DNA of 64,000 nucleotides from Oscillibacter valericigenes (lineage in GTDB: Bacteria; Bacillota; Clostridia; Oscillospirales; Oscillospiraceae): assembly GCF_016902445.1 (NCBI RefSeq), contig NZ_JACSNX010000014.1, positions 1 through 64,000 of the forward strand, written 5' to 3'. The notes beneath the pieces are model-generated. The model was not told the DNA's origin, did no database searches, and worked only from the letters and a program-made list of their open reading frames with translations. Below are positions 36,177-47,855 of the stretch, in pieces (the first letter of the stretch is position 1; each line of letters opens with the position of its first letter). The translations under genes and the position numbers were made by a program.

Positions 36177-37373
36177 TTACAGCAGAGTATCCAGCGCCTG
36201 CTTGAAGTCGGCGATGACGTCTTCGGGATCCTCCAGGCCCACACTGATGCGGACCAGACCCTCGGAGATGCCGGCGGCGGCCAGCTCCTCAGAGGTGTAG
36301 GTGGAGTGGGTCATGGTGGCGGGATGCTCCACCAGGGTCTCGGCGTCACCCAGGGAGACGGCGATGGTGCACAGCTCCAGCTTGTTCAGGGCGGCGGCGG
36401 TGGCGGCCTTGTCGGCCTTCAGCTCGATGGAGATCATGCCGCCGGGCAGCTTCATCTGCTTGGCCGCGATCTCGTGGCCGGGGAAGCTGTCCAGGCCGGG
36501 ATAGTAGACCTTGTCGACAGCGGGGTGGCTGGCGAAGAACTCCGCCACCTTCTTGGCGTTGGCGCAGTGGCGCTCCATCCGGATGTCCAGGGTCTTCAGG
36601 CCGCGGGCCATCAGGAAGGCATCGAAGGGGCTCATGACGGCACCGGTCATATCCTTCAGACCGAACATGCGGCACTGGCCGATGAAGTCCGCCTTGCCGA
36701 TGACGATACCTGCGATCACATCGCCGTGGCCGTTGAGGTACTTGGTGGCGCTGTGGACCACCACGTTGGCGCCCAGCTCCAGCGGCCGCTGCAGATACGG
36801 CGTGCAGAAGGTGTTGTCCACGATGACCCGGATGTCGGGATTGAATTCATGGGCGGTCTTGGCGATCAGCTCAATGTCCAGCAGCTTCAGCGTGGGGTTG
36901 CAGGGGGTCTCGAAATAGACCACCTTGGTCTTGTCGGTCAGGTTCTTCTTCAGATTCTCAATGTTGGACAGATCCGTCAGGGTGACCTTCACGCCGAACT
37001 TGGTCATGCCGTGGTTCAGCAGCGCATATGTACAGCCATACAGCGTCTCATCAGCCACGATCTCGTCCCCGGCCACAACAGAGGTCCACAGGGCAGAGGA
37101 GATGGCGCCCATGCCGGAAGCAGCGGCCATGGCAGCCTCGCCGCCTTCCAGGGAGGCCAGCTTTTCCTCAACGGCTGCCAGAGTGGGGTTGCCCAGGCGG
37201 GAATAGATGTAGCCGTCTTCCTTCCCGGCAAAGCGGGCACCGCCCTGTTCCACAGAGGAGAAGGCGAAGGTGGAGGTCTGATAGATGGGGGCGCACAGGG
37301 CGCCAGCAGCGTTGTCAATGTGCCCGGCGTGGATCTGACGGGTGGCGAAGCCTAATTTTTTCTCGGTGTTCAT
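36177..37373 (-). CDS. megL: Methionine gamma-lyase
   Basis: 398 residues, a Cys/Met-metabolism PLP enzyme. PLP lysine in VVVHSATKYLNGHGDV (about Lys209); cofactor and partner-subunit contacts GYIYSRLGNP. The discriminating feature is TLYGCTYALLNHG: Tyr112 and Cys114 match the Tyr114 and Cys116 of Pseudomonas methionine gamma-lyase, with the same two-residue offset at Tyr57. This Cys is characteristic of methionine gamma-lyases within the family. Reaction: methionine to methanethiol, ammonia and 2-oxobutyrate. O-acetylhomoserine sulfhydrylase is the main alternative. AAAGGAAG precedes ATG 37373. Divergent LysR regulator and NhaC carrier support a methionine-use module. Confidence 0.88.
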   Translation of the reverse strand: MNTEKKLGFATRQIHAGHIDNAAGALCAPIYQTSTFAFSSVEQGGARFAGKEDGYIYSRLGNPTLAAVEEKLASLEGGEAAMAAASGMGAISSALWTSVVAGDEIVADETLYGCTYALLNHGMTKFGVKVTLTDLSNIENLKKNLTDKTKVVYFETPCNPTLKLLDIELIAKTAHEFNPDIRVIVDNTFCTPYLQRPLELGANVVVHSATKYLNGHGDVIAGIVIGKADFIGQCRMFGLKDMTGAVMSPFDAFLMARGLKTLDIRMERHCANAKKVAEFFASHPAVDKVYYPGLDSFPGHEIAAKQMKLPGGMISIELKADKAATAAALNKLELCTIAVSLGDAETLVEHPATMTHSTYTSEELAAAGISEGLVRISVGLEDPEDVIADFKQALDTLL

Positions 37374-37730
37374 ACAGTCGATCTTCCTTTCTCGCGGGGG
37401 GCCCCAGAAGCAGATGAAAAGGAGCCTCCGTTGCTGCGTTCAAATTTTTTGCTATCAAACAAAGAAATTGAGATGTTGTGGGACAGAGAAGGAATAGAGT
37501 GGATTTTCTGTGGATTCATCGGAATACAAGGTAATATTGACTAGAAAAACCGGAAAACTAAAGTCTGCTTTTGTCAGGTTCTACTTATAGCATAGCACGA
37601 TTGCCAAAAACCTGTTAATATCCGTTTTCCGGGATGCGTTCGCAGTTTTTTTGATAGCCATTTGACAATTCCCGCAAAATCGATATAATGGGAAGCAGAT
37701 CTCAAAATGCCAAAGGGGGCTTGGTCCGCG
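37374..37730. other. Divergent regulatory region megL / lysR
   Basis: 357 AT-rich bases. GCTATCAAA (37451-37459) on the megL side and its reverse complement TTTGATAGC (37650-37658), just before the lysR -35, are an inverted pair and candidate LysR-binding half-sites. No SAM riboswitch was recognised. Confidence 0.5.
37662..37689 (+). promoter_or_regulatory. Promoter of the LysR regulator gene
   Basis: TTGACA (37662-37667), 16-base spacer, TATAAT (37684-37689). Confidence 0.85.
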
Positions 37731-38684
37731 ATGACATTTCAGCAGCTGGAGTATATTGTGGAGATCTCCAAATGCGGCTCCATCAACAAGGCCGCGCAGA
37801 AGCTGTTCCTCTCTCAGTCGGGCATTTCCACCGCCGTCCGGGAACTGGAGAGCGAACTGGGGATCGCACTGCTGGCCCGCAGCAACCGGGGCGTGGAATT
37901 TACGCCGGAGGGGAAGGAGTTCCTCAGCTATGCCGTGTCGCTGCTGGAGCAGAAGCGGTGGATCGAGGGGCTGTACGGTGAGGCCCGGAACAGCGCGGCA
38001 CCCGTTCGGTTCCTGGTGTCCAGCCAGCGGTATCCCTTTGTGGCGGACGCTTTTCTGCGGCTGCTCCAGGTCTCGGATGAGAACCGCTTCCGCCTGGGGC
38101 TGCGGGAGACGGGGATGGACGGCGTCATCGACGATGTCTATGACCACCGGGCGGATATCGGCGTCATCTGCCTGACGGATCTGACGGAGAAGATCATCCG
38201 GCGGCTGCTGGACGCCCGGGAGCTGGAGTTCCACGAGCTGGCGGCGGTCTCTCCCTGCGTGTATCTCCGGCGGGGCCACCCGCTGGCGGACCGGACGAGC
38301 CTGACGGAAGAGGACCTGGACGGCTATCCCTATGTGGCCTTTGAGCACGATCAGGGCGTCGCCTCAGACTTTTTTGAGGAATACCCCATGTCCACGCTGA
38401 AAAAGCCGGGGAAGTACATCAGCGTCAACAACCGCGCTACCGCCATTTACGTGCTGTGGGCCACGGATGCCTTTACCACCGGCAGCGGCCTGCTCTCCAA
38501 GGGCCTGACGGACGAGGATGTGGTCACGATCCCGCTGGAGGGGAAGACCTCGGTCCATCTGGGATGGATCCACCTGCGGAACACACGGATCTCGCCGCTG
38601 ACGGCGCAGTTCATCAAGCTGCTGGAAGAGGCGCTGGCGGACTCCATCACCTTCACCCGGCAGCTCCAGAACACGCCGGAGTGA
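37731..38684 (+). CDS. LysR-family transcriptional regulator
   Basis: 317 residues. Winged-HTH at the N-terminus (FQQLEYIVEISKCGSINKAA, QKLFLSQSGISTAVRELESE), then the effector-binding domain from about residue 90 (VRFLVSSQRYPFVADAFLRL). Effector is unknown. Placed between and divergent from megL, and convergent with the NhaC carrier gene, it is the natural candidate regulator of both. An AGGGGGC lies about 10 bases before ATG 37731. Confidence 0.94.
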   Translation: MTFQQLEYIVEISKCGSINKAAQKLFLSQSGISTAVRELESELGIALLARSNRGVEFTPEGKEFLSYAVSLLEQKRWIEGLYGEARNSAAPVRFLVSSQRYPFVADAFLRLLQVSDENRFRLGLRETGMDGVIDDVYDHRADIGVICLTDLTEKIIRRLLDARELEFHELAAVSPCVYLRRGHPLADRTSLTEEDLDGYPYVAFEHDQGVASDFFEEYPMSTLKKPGKYISVNNRATAIYVLWATDAFTTGSGLLSKGLTDEDVVTIPLEGKTSVHLGWIHLRNTRISPLTAQFIKLLEEALADSITFTRQLQNTPE

Positions 38685-38704
38685 CGAGCGGCAGTTCACG
38701 TTTC

Positions 38705-38745
38705 GAAAAAAAGAAGGCCGGGCGCTGTATGCGCCCGGCCTTTTC
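38705..38745. terminator. Bidirectional terminator between lysR and nhaC-type gene
   Basis: GGCCGGGCGC-TGTAT-GCGCCCGGCC stem with AAAAAAAGAA on the left and TTTTC on the right. Confidence 0.88.
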
Positions 38746-38759
38746 TGTGAGAGGGAACG

Positions 38760-40184
38760 TCAAACGGTCTTTGCGGCCTCCTGCCGCTCCAGCTCGATGG
38801 CGGCCTTCTTGGCGGCCACGCCGGACTCCGCCACGTCATACTCCCAGTTCCAGGGATCCTTGCGGCAGATGCCGTCTGCGAAGGGGATGAAGATGGAGAG
38901 GATGCCGACAACAGCCAGGATCCAGCAGTACCACATATGGGGCAGGATATCCATGGGGCTCATGGCCACGCCGTACACAGCCGTCAGGCTGGCAGCGGTC
39001 AGCAGCTGGGCGCCCCAGGGGATGATGCCCTGCAGCACGCAGGAGAACACATCCAGCAGAGAGGCGGACCGGCGGGGATCCACCTTGTGGATCCTGCTCA
39101 TGTTCTTGGCCATGGGACCGCTGACGATGATGGCCACCGTGTTGTTGGCAGTGGCGCAGTCCGCCAGAGACACCAGAGCGGCAATGCCCACCTGGGCGGA
39201 CTTGTTGCTCCTCATCATGCCGCCCAGCTTTTCGATCAGCCAGTCGATGCCGCCGTTGTGGGCGATCATCTCAGACATGCCGCCGCAGAACAGGGACAGG
39301 AAGAACACCTCGTTCATGCCGGTGAAGCCGTTGTAGATGCTCTGGGCAAAGAGGGGGATATCCAGATCGCCCAGGGCCAGGCCGATGATGCCGGCGGCAA
39401 AGATGCCGATGGTCAGCACCAGGAACACGTTCATGCCGATCAGGGCCAGCACCAGCACAGCGACGTAGGGAATGACCTTGATGATGTTGAAGGAGAGGTC
39501 ACCCATCTCCGTCACGGTCTCGGGCCGTCCCACGACCAGCAGGACGACGATGGTGATGATGGCGGCGGGCAGGGCGATCCAGAAGTTGACCTTGAACTTA
39601 TCCCGCAGCTCGCACCCCTGGGTGCGGGTGGCGGCGATGGTGGTATCGGAGATCATGGACAGGTTGTCGCCGAACATGGCGCCGCCCACGCAGGCGCCCA
39701 GGAACAGCGGCAGGCTCAGGCCGGATTTGTCCGCCACGCCCACGGCGATGGGGACGATGGCGCTGATGGTGCCCATGGAGGTGCCGGTGGCGGTGCCCAT
39801 GAACGCGGAGATTACGAACACGCCGGCGGCCAGGAAGTGGATGGGAATGACGCTGAGGCCCAGATTCACGGTGGCTTCCACGCCGCCCATGGCGCTGGCC
39901 ACAGTGGAGAAGGCGCCGGCCAGGATGTAAATGATCAGCATGGTCAGCACGTTCTCATTGGCGGCGCCCCGTGCGAAGATGGTGAATTTCTGGTCGATGG
40001 TGCCCTTGCCCTGGCAGAAGGCGAGGAGCAGCGCGATAAACATTGCGGTAACGGAGGGGAACTGGTAGAATGCCATCTCTACGCCCTGGGACTGGAAATA
40101 CAGGCCAGCGCCCAGATAGATGACGATGAACAGCAGGAACGGGAGCAGTGCCGAGCCTTTACCCTTTTTCTCCAGAGTTTCCAT
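38760..40184 (-). CDS. NhaC-family Na+-coupled carrier (possible methionine transporter)
   Basis: 474 residues, about 11-12 membrane segments. Family landmarks: FMGTATGTSMGTISAIVPIA, GACVGGAMFGDNLSMISDTT and CATANNTVAIIVSGPMAK. NhaC members exchange Na+ and H+, sometimes with an organic anion. The MetT branch of this family has been proposed to import methionine. Proximity to megL and the LysR regulator makes methionine uptake plausible here; that is inference. AAGGAGG before ATG 40184. Confidence 0.9.
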   Translation of the reverse strand: METLEKKGKGSALLPFLLFIVIYLGAGLYFQSQGVEMAFYQFPSVTAMFIALLLAFCQGKGTIDQKFTIFARGAANENVLTMLIIYILAGAFSTVASAMGGVEATVNLGLSVIPIHFLAAGVFVISAFMGTATGTSMGTISAIVPIAVGVADKSGLSLPLFLGACVGGAMFGDNLSMISDTTIAATRTQGCELRDKFKVNFWIALPAAIITIVVLLVVGRPETVTEMGDLSFNIIKVIPYVAVLVLALIGMNVFLVLTIGIFAAGIIGLALGDLDIPLFAQSIYNGFTGMNEVFFLSLFCGGMSEMIAHNGGIDWLIEKLGGMMRSNKSAQVGIAALVSLADCATANNTVAIIVSGPMAKNMSRIHKVDPRRSASLLDVFSCVLQGIIPWGAQLLTAASLTAVYGVAMSPMDILPHMWYCWILAVVGILSIFIPFADGICRKDPWNWEYDVAESGVAAKKAAIELERQEAAKTV

Positions 40185-40542
40185 ATACGTACCTCCTTAT
40201 GTTCTCTTTCCTCTTCTCATACACCCCGGTTCGTCTGAATACACAGATTTTTGAAATGGAATCCACCCTTCTCTGTGCAATATTATAGCATCCTCCGGCG
40301 GGGAATGACCAGAGCCAATCTCCACCAACCGGCTATCATTCAAACAGATAACGGGACAGGGAGGCCGGAGGCCGCGGCACAGAGGCGAAACGGGAGTAAA
40401 AGGGACGGGATCTGCGGAACAGGGGAGAAAAAGGGGAGGATTTGGCGCGGTACGGTTGCTTTTGCAGACCGGCACCATTATAATCAGAGGAAGAACGACA
40501 GGCCGGCCCGGCTGCGGGCGGCCGGACAGGAGGACAGGCGCC
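40185..40542. other. Divergent intergenic region nhaC-type / fhs
   Basis: 358 bases. A TATAAT on the minus strand (complement of 40282-40287) is the probable -10 of the carrier gene; no -35 stands out. The fhs promoter lies at the right. The middle (about 40330-40450) shows nothing recognisable. Confidence 0.5.
40456..40484 (+). promoter_or_regulatory. Promoter of formate-THF ligase
   Basis: TTGCTT (40456-40461), 17-base spacer, TATAAT (40479-40484). Confidence 0.75.
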
Positions 40543-42216
40543 ATGGCCCTGAAAAGCGACATCGAGATCGCCCAGGAGGCGAGGCCTCTCCCAATCACCG
40601 CCATTGCGGAGGCGTGCGGTGTGGACGAGGCATATCTGGAGCAGTACGGCAGATACAAGGCGAAGATCGACAACCGATTTCTGAAGGAGACCGCCCGGCC
40701 GGACGGCAGACTGGTGCTGGTGACCGCCATCACCCCGACACCTGCCGGAGAGGGCAAGACCACCACCACCGTGGGCCTGGCGGACGGTCTGCGGAAGATC
40801 GGAAAGAACGCTGTGGTGGCACTGCGGGAGCCGTCTCTGGGGCCGGTGTTCGGCATCAAGGGCGGCGCCGCCGGCGGCGGCTACGCCCAGGTGATCCCCA
40901 TGGAGGACATCAACCTCCACTTCACCGGGGACTTCCACGCCATCGGCGCGGCCAACAACCTGCTGGCGGCGATGCTGGACAACCACATTCAGCAGGGCAA
41001 CGCCCTGGGCATCGACCCCAAGCAGATCACCTGGCGGCGGTGCGTGGATATGAACGACCGGCAGCTGCGGAACATCGTGGACGGCCTGGGGGGGCGGATG
41101 CAGGGCGTGCCGAGAGAGGACGGCTTCGACATCACCGTGGCTAGCGAGGTCATGGCTGTGCTGTGCCTGGCGTCGGACATCCCGGACCTGAAGGCCCGGC
41201 TGGGCCGGATCATCGTGGGATACACCTACGCCGGCGCACCGGTGACCGCCCATGACCTGAAGGCGGAGGGCGCCATGGCGGCCCTGCTGAAGGACGCCCT
41301 GAAGCCCAATCTGGTCCAGACCCTGGAGCACACGCCGGCCCTGATCCACGGCGGGCCCTTTGCCAACATCGCCCACGGCTGCAACTCCGTCACCGCCACC
41401 CGGATGGCCCTGAAGCTGGGGGATTACGCCATCACGGAGGCGGGCTTCGGCGCGGACCTGGGGGCGGAGAAGTTCCTGGACATCAAGTGCCGCATGGCGG
41501 GACTGAAGCCTGACGCGGTGGTGCTGGTGGCCACGGTCCGGGCACTGAAGCACCACGGCGGCGCCGCCAAGGCGGACCTGGGCAGGGAGGACCTGGCGGC
41601 GCTGGAGCGGGGCCTGCCCAACCTGCTGCAGCACGTGGACAACATCAAGAACGTGTTCGGCCTGCCCTGCGTGGTGGCCGTCAACGCCTTCCCCACCGAC
41701 ACGGCGGCAGAGCTGCAGCTGGTGGAGGACAAGTGCCGGGAACTGGGCGTCCGCGTGGCGCTCAGCGAGGTGTGGGCCAAGGGCGGAGAGGGCGGCCGGG
41801 CCCTGGCGGAGGAAGTGGTGCGCCTGTGCGGGCAGCCGTCGGACTTCCGCTACAGCTACGACCTGGACGGCTCCATCGAGGACAAGCTGGAGGCCATCTG
41901 CCGCCGGGTGTATCGCGCCGACGGCGTGGCGCTGACGCCTGCCGCCAAAAAGCAGGCCCAGCGGCTGACGGAGCTGGGATTCGGGGGCCTGCCCATCTGC
42001 ATGGCCAAGACCCAGTACAGCTTCTCCGACGACCCGGCCCTGCTGGGGGCGCCCCGGGGGTTCACCGTCACCGTGCGGAACCTGAAGGTGTCCGCCGGCG
42101 CGGGCTTCCTGGTGGCTCTGACCGGGGACATCATGACGATGCCCGGCCTGCCGAAGGTGCCGGCGGCGGAAAAGATCGACGTGGATGAGGACGGCCGGAT
42201 CAGCGGGTTGTTCTGA
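40543..42216 (+). CDS. fhs: Formate-tetrahydrofolate ligase
   Basis: 557 residues, normal length. ATP-binding loop [20 protein letters not shown] near residue 62; also [20 protein letters not shown] and [20 protein letters not shown]. The C-terminus has [12 protein letters not shown] and [20 protein letters not shown]. Makes 10-formyl-THF from formate, THF and ATP for purine and one-carbon metabolism or the Wood-Ljungdahl methyl branch; no other Wood-Ljungdahl gene is in the window. ACAGGAGGAC before ATG 40543. Confidence 0.97.
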   Translation: MALKSDIEIAQEARPLPITAIAEACGVDEAYLEQYGRYKAKIDNRFLKETARPDGRLVLVTAITPTPAGEGKTTTTVGLADGLRKIGKNAVVALREPSLGPVFGIKGGAAGGGYAQVIPMEDINLHFTGDFHAIGAANNLLAAMLDNHIQQGNALGIDPKQITWRRCVDMNDRQLRNIVDGLGGRMQGVPREDGFDITVASEVMAVLCLASDIPDLKARLGRIIVGYTYAGAPVTAHDLKAEGAMAALLKDALKPNLVQTLEHTPALIHGGPFANIAHGCNSVTATRMALKLGDYAITEAGFGADLGAEKFLDIKCRMAGLKPDAVVLVATVRALKHHGGAAKADLGREDLAALERGLPNLLQHVDNIKNVFGLPCVVAVNAFPTDTAAELQLVEDKCRELGVRVALSEVWAKGGEGGRALAEEVVRLCGQPSDFRYSYDLDGSIEDKLEAICRRVYRADGVALTPAAKKQAQRLTELGFGGLPICMAKTQYSFSDDPALLGAPRGFTVTVRNLKVSAGAGFLVALTGDIMTMPGLPKVPAAEKIDVDEDGRISGLF

Positions 42217-42410
42217 AATATGGTCATGCCGCCGCAGGTGCGGCATCCAGGCGTCCTGCCGGAGGCGGGACCTTGAACCGGGGGGCGGTCGGATCCAGGC
42301 GGGGCCCCGCGGGGCGTGCCCCGTGAGGCAGCCCATGCCGAAGACAGGATGGCTCCCGGTGACAGGGGACGCATGCAATTATGATTATGAATGAGAGCGT
42401 CAGAAGATGC

Positions 42411-42442
42411 AAAAAGACCGGCCGCCCGGGAGGGCGGCCGGT
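42411..42442 (-). terminator. Terminator of the glutamate dehydrogenase operon
   Basis: GACCGGCCGCCC-GGGA-GGGCGGCCGGTC stem; on the minus strand it runs into TTTTT. Confidence 0.92.
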
Positions 42443-42470
42443 CTGCGTATTTCTATAGAGCGGGAAGCAC

Positions 42471-43817
42471 TTACAGCCCCTGGGCGATCATGGCAGTGGA
42501 GATCTTCTTGAAGGCAGCAATATCGTTGCCGGCGATCAGGTCATAGCCCAGGCCGTACTCCTCTGCCGCGGCGGCGGAGGCGTCGTAGATATCGCCCATG
42601 ATCTGCTTCAGGCGGCTGTCCACCTCCTGGCGGGTCCAGCTGTAGCGGACGCTGTTCTGGACCATCTCCAGGGCGGAGACCACCACGCCGCCGGAGCCGG
42701 AGGCCTTGGAGCCGGCGGTGAGGATCTTGGGGCTCAGCCGCAGGAGGCGCAGGGCCTCGGCGGTGGCGGGCATGTTGGCCGCCTCCACATAGTAGCGGAC
42801 ATTATTGGCCACGATCATCACGGCGTCGTCCACATCCAGCTCATTCTGGGTGGCGCAGGGGATCACGATGTCCACCGGCACCTCCCAGGGCTTTTTGCCG
42901 GCATAGAACTCCACGCCGAACTTCTCGGCATAGGGCTCCACCTTGTCCACGCCGCTGGCACGCATGGACAGCATGAAGTCAAATTTCTCCTGGGTGCAGA
43001 CGCCGTCGGGGTCATAGACATAGCCGTCGGGACCGGAGAGAGTGACCACCTTGCCGCCCAGCTCCGCGCTCTTGCGGCACACGCCCCAGGACATGTTGCC
43101 GAAGCCGGAGATGGCCAGGCGCTTGCCCTCCAGGGTCTCGCCCTGGTGCTCCAGCATCCGGGCCAGGAAGTAGATGGTGCCGAAGCCGGCGGCCTCCTGG
43201 CGGATCAGACTTCCGCCGTAGGTCAGGCCCTTGCCGGTGAGGGCGCTGCTCTCCGCCTTGCCGGTGAGGCGCTTGTACTGGCCGTACAGGTAGCCGATCT
43301 CCCGGCTTCCAACGCCGATGTCTCCGGCGGGGATATCGGTGTCGGCGCCGATCAGGCGGTACAGGGCGGTCATGAAGCTCTGGCAGAACCGCATGATCTC
43401 CCGGTTGCTCTTACCCCGGGGGTCGAAGTCCGCGCCGCCGGCGGCGCCGCCGATGGGCAGGCCGGTCAGGGCGTTCTTGTAGGTCTGCTCAAACCCCAGG
43501 AACTTCACGATGGAGGGATTGACGGAGGGGTGGAACCGCAGGCCGCCCTTGTAGGGGCCAATGGCACTGTTGAACTGCACCCGGTAGCCGTGGTTGGTGT
43601 GGGCGCAGCCCTGGTCGTCCAGCCAGGGCACGGTGAAGGTCAGCATCCGGTCCGGCTCCACCATGCGGGTCAGCAGGTCCAGCCGCTTATAGGCGGGCTC
43701 GTCCTTCAGCGCCGGAGCGATCATCTCCAGCCAGGTGAGAACGGCCTGGAGATACTCCGGCTGATCGGCGTACCGCTGCTGCAGGGCAGCGGACACGCTG
43801 GAAACATAGTCGCTCAT
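42471..43817 (-). CDS. Glutamate dehydrogenase paralogue lacking the catalytic lysine
   Basis: 448 residues, same length and overall sequence as clostridial hexameric glutamate dehydrogenase (SGPDGYVYDPDGV, MRASGVDKVEPYAEKFGVEF, YGLGYDLIAGNDIAAFKKI). Substrate lysines corresponding to Lys89 and Lys113 of Clostridium symbiosum are kept ([16 protein letters not shown]), and PAGDIGVG keeps the catalytic Asp. But the [13 protein letters not shown] loop, which carries catalytic Lys125, reads PIGGAAGGADFDP: Ala126 replaces the lysine (codon GCC). Normal oxidative deamination should be severely impaired. It lies 13 bases after the first copy in one operon. ATG 43817 has AAGGGGGG upstream. It may act as a regulatory partner subunit, or have another substrate. 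Confidence 0.92.
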   Translation of the reverse strand: MSDYVSSVSAALQQRYADQPEYLQAVLTWLEMIAPALKDEPAYKRLDLLTRMVEPDRMLTFTVPWLDDQGCAHTNHGYRVQFNSAIGPYKGGLRFHPSVNPSIVKFLGFEQTYKNALTGLPIGGAAGGADFDPRGKSNREIMRFCQSFMTALYRLIGADTDIPAGDIGVGSREIGYLYGQYKRLTGKAESSALTGKGLTYGGSLIRQEAAGFGTIYFLARMLEHQGETLEGKRLAISGFGNMSWGVCRKSAELGGKVVTLSGPDGYVYDPDGVCTQEKFDFMLSMRASGVDKVEPYAEKFGVEFYAGKKPWEVPVDIVIPCATQNELDVDDAVMIVANNVRYYVEAANMPATAEALRLLRLSPKILTAGSKASGSGGVVVSALEMVQNSVRYSWTRQEVDSRLKQIMGDIYDASAAAAEEYGLGYDLIAGNDIAAFKKISTAMIAQGL

Positions 43818-43830
43818 CCAGCAGCCCCCC

Positions 43831-45249
<1,419 letters not shown>

Positions 45250-45251
45250 CT

Positions 45252-45281
45252 ATTCTAGTCTTGGGAAAATCTCCCTGTCAA
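45252..45281 (-). promoter_or_regulatory. Promoter of the glutamate dehydrogenase operon
   Basis: On the minus strand: TTGACA (45281-45276), 18-base spacer, TAGAAT (45257-45252). Confidence 0.85.
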
Positions 45282-45452
45282 CGACTTTTGTCCGCTGTAA
45301 ATGTAGGTTTGGCGAACTTTTCAAGTTTTAATCGTTTTGATCAGACCATTCTGGTGCATTTCTTTTGATATTCAAAAATAAATTCAAAAATTTTCCAATT
45401 ATATCAAGACTGGGCGGAGGGTGTCCGCAGGAGGGCATCTTCTGTCCGCCGC

Positions 45453-45920
45453 TCACAGCGCCATGGACCGCAGCAGATCCACCATCTCGATGGCGCCCTG
45501 GGCGCACTCAGCCCCCTTGTTGCCGGCTTTGGAGCCTGCCCGCTCGATGGCCTGCTCGATGGTATCGGTGGTGAGGACGCCGAACAGCACCGGCACGCCG
45601 CTCTCCAGCGCCGCATGGGCGACGCCCTTGGACACCTCCGCGCAGACGTAGTCATAGTGGCTGGTGGAGCCCCGGATCACCGCCCCCAGGGCGATGACGG
45701 CGTCGTACCGCCCGCTCTTGGCCATTTTTGCGGCCGCCAGGGGGATCTCGAAGGCGCCGGGGACCCAGGCCACGTGGATGTCATCTCCCCGGACGCCCCG
45801 GCGCAGCAGGCCGTCCTCGCAGCCGGAGAGGAGCTTGGAGACGATGAATTCATTGAACCGGGCGCACACCACGCCCACCCGAATACCGTTCGCTACCAGA
45901 TTGCCCTCATAGATCTTCAT
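45453..45920 (-). CDS. ribH: 6,7-dimethyl-8-ribityllumazine synthase
   Basis: 155 residues. Family motifs: [53 protein letters not shown] and [16 protein letters not shown] with the catalytic His in SHYDY. Condenses the pyrimidine product of RibD with dihydroxybutanone phosphate. Last gene of the operon; AAGGAGGACG before ATG 45920. No clear terminator after the stop. Confidence 0.97.
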   Translation of the reverse strand: MKIYEGNLVANGIRVGVVCARFNEFIVSKLLSGCEDGLLRRGVRGDDIHVAWVPGAFEIPLAAAKMAKSGRYDAVIALGAVIRGSTSHYDYVCAEVSKGVAHAALESGVPVLFGVLTTDTIEQAIERAGSKAGNKGAECAQGAIEMVDLLRSMAL

Positions 45921-45984
45921 GTTGCTCGTCCTCCTTAAATAGTAAATTCCCTATGATCCGTTATTCTGCCAACAGGGACGGGGC

Positions 45985-47187
45985 TCAATACCGGACCAGG
46001 TGTCCCATCCGCCGCTGCTTGGTCCGCAGGTAATCGAGGTCCTCCGCCGTGGCGGGGATCTGGATGGGCACCCGCTCCGTGATCTCCAGTCCGAAGTCTG
46101 ACAGCTGGTAGATCTTGTCCGGGTTGTTGGTCAGCAGCCGCATGGTCGTGATCCCCAGGTCCCGGAGGATCTGGGCGCCGATCCAGTACTCCCGCAGGTC
46201 CGGGGCAAAGCCCAGCTTCACGTTGGCGTCCACGGTGTCCAGCCCCTGCTCCTGAAGGGCATACGCCTTCAGCTTGTTGATGAGGCCGATGCCCCGGCCC
46301 TCCTGCCGCATGTACAGTACCACGCCCCGGCCCTCCGCCTCGATCTGGCGCATGGCGGCGGAGAGCTGCTCTCCGCAGTCGCAGCGTTTGGAGCCGAACA
46401 CGTCCCCGGTGAGGCACTCGGAGTGGACCCGGCACAGCACATTTTCTCCGTCGCCGATGTCCCCCTTCACCAGGGCCACGTGGTGCTCCCCGGTCAGGTC
46501 ATTGACGTAGCCGAAGATCCGGAAGTTTCCGTATTTGGTGGGCATTTTCGCCGCGGCTTCCCGCACCACATGCTTGTCATGGCGGCGGCAGTAGTCCTGG
46601 AGAGCCTGGATGGTCAGCACCTTCAGACCCCACTCCTTCGCCTTTTCCAGCAGTTCCGTGGTGCGCATCATGGCGCCGTCATCCCGCATGATCTCACAGC
46701 ACAGTCCGCACTGGGCCAGCCCCGCCAGGCGGCACAGGTCCACGGTGGCCTCCGTGTGGCCATTGCGCACCAGCACGCCGCCCCGCCGGGCCACCAGCGG
46801 GAACACGTGACCGGGCCGGCGCAGATCCTCCGGGCGGGTGGCCGGGTCCACGCACTTGCGGCAGGTGTAGCCCCGCTCCTCCGCGCTGATGCCGGTGGTG
46901 GTGTCCACATGGTCGATGGACACGGTGAAGGCGGTGGAGTGGTTGTCGGTGTTGACCTTCACCATCTGCTCCAGCCCCAGCCGGCCGGCGATCTCGGCGC
47001 TCATGGGGGTGCAGATCAGCCCCTTGGCATGGACGGCCATAAAGTTGACGTTCTCCGTGGTGGCGAACTGGGCGGCGCAGATCAGGTCCCCCTCGTTTTC
47101 CCGGTCCGGGTCGTCGATGGTGATGATGAGGTGGCCGGCGCGGAGCTCCTCCAGCGCCTCCTCCACCGTGCAGAATTGGGAATCCAT
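45985..47187 (-). CDS. ribBA: Bifunctional dihydroxybutanone-phosphate synthase / GTP cyclohydrolase II
   Basis: 400 residues. RibB domain 1-200 ([36 protein letters not shown]). RibA domain 205-400: zinc cysteines in [20 protein letters not shown], catalytic segment [20 protein letters not shown], then [15 protein letters not shown]. It supplies both early precursors of riboflavin. AAGGAGG precedes ATG 47187; the frame extends upstream through ribE but without homology. Confidence 0.97.
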   Translation of the reverse strand: MDSQFCTVEEALEELRAGHLIITIDDPDRENEGDLICAAQFATTENVNFMAVHAKGLICTPMSAEIAGRLGLEQMVKVNTDNHSTAFTVSIDHVDTTTGISAEERGYTCRKCVDPATRPEDLRRPGHVFPLVARRGGVLVRNGHTEATVDLCRLAGLAQCGLCCEIMRDDGAMMRTTELLEKAKEWGLKVLTIQALQDYCRRHDKHVVREAAAKMPTKYGNFRIFGYVNDLTGEHHVALVKGDIGDGENVLCRVHSECLTGDVFGSKRCDCGEQLSAAMRQIEAEGRGVVLYMRQEGRGIGLINKLKAYALQEQGLDTVDANVKLGFAPDLREYWIGAQILRDLGITTMRLLTNNPDKIYQLSDFGLEITERVPIQIPATAEDLDYLRTKQRRMGHLVRY

Positions 47188-47204
47188 GGGCCGTTCCTCC
47201 TTAC

Positions 47205-47855
47205 TCAAAATCCGTTTTCCGTCAAAAATTCCAGGGAGATGGAGCTGTTCCTGGGGGCGCTGTCCGCCGTCGGACGCAGCAGCTTCTCCACGTATTTGCC
47301 GATGATGTCCGTCTCCAGGTTGACGATGTCCCCCGGCCGTTTGCGGCCCAGCACTGTCACCGCTGCCGTGTGGGGGATGACGGACACGGAGAACCGGTCC
47401 GTTTCCACGGCCGCCACCGTCAGGGAGATGCCGTCGATGGCGATGGAGCCCTTCTCCACGATGTGCCGCAGCAGGGTCGGGGCGGCGGAGACGGTGTACC
47501 ACACGGCGTTGTCGTCCCTCCGCGTTTCGGCGATGGTGCCGGTGCCGTCGATGTGGCCGGAGACGATGTGACCCCCGAACCGGCCGTCTGCCGCCATGGC
47601 CCGCTCCAGATTCACCGGACTTCCCGGGATCAGGGCCCCCAGGGAGGAGCGGCGAAGCGTCTCGTGCATCACGTCAGCAGTGAAGCCGCCGCCGTCCACG
47701 GAGGTGGCGGTGAGGCAGACCCCATTCACCGCCACGCTGTCGCCGAGCTTCAAATCGGACAGCACCGTCTCCGCTCCGATGGACAGCACCGCCGAGCGGG
47801 CGCCCCGCCGGATGGAGCGGATGACGCCCATCTCCTCAACAATTCCCGTGAACAT
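47205..47855 (-). CDS. ribE: Riboflavin synthase alpha chain
   Basis: 216 residues with the expected two lumazine-binding repeats: [14 protein letters not shown]...[20 protein letters not shown] and [16 protein letters not shown]...[17 protein letters not shown]. Dismutates two lumazine molecules to riboflavin. AAGGAGAGGTG precedes ATG 47855. Its first 20 bases overlap the end of ribD. Confidence 0.96.
   Translation of the reverse strand: MFTGIVEEMGVIRSIRRGARSAVLSIGAETVLSDLKLGDSVAVNGVCLTATSVDGGGFTADVMHETLRRSSLGALIPGSPVNLERAMAADGRFGGHIVSGHIDGTGTIAETRRDDNAVWYTVSAAPTLLRHIVEKGSIAIDGISLTVAAVETDRFSVSVIPHTAAVTVLGRKRPGDIVNLETDIIGKYVEKLLRPTADSAPRNSSISLEFLTENGF

Noticed and set aside
37374-37730. SAM riboswitch or T-box before megL
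   Set aside because: I looked for the conserved cores and found none.
47188-47502. Upstream extension of ribBA
   Set aside because: It overlaps ribE in another frame; ATG 47187 has AAGGAGG and the family N-terminus.
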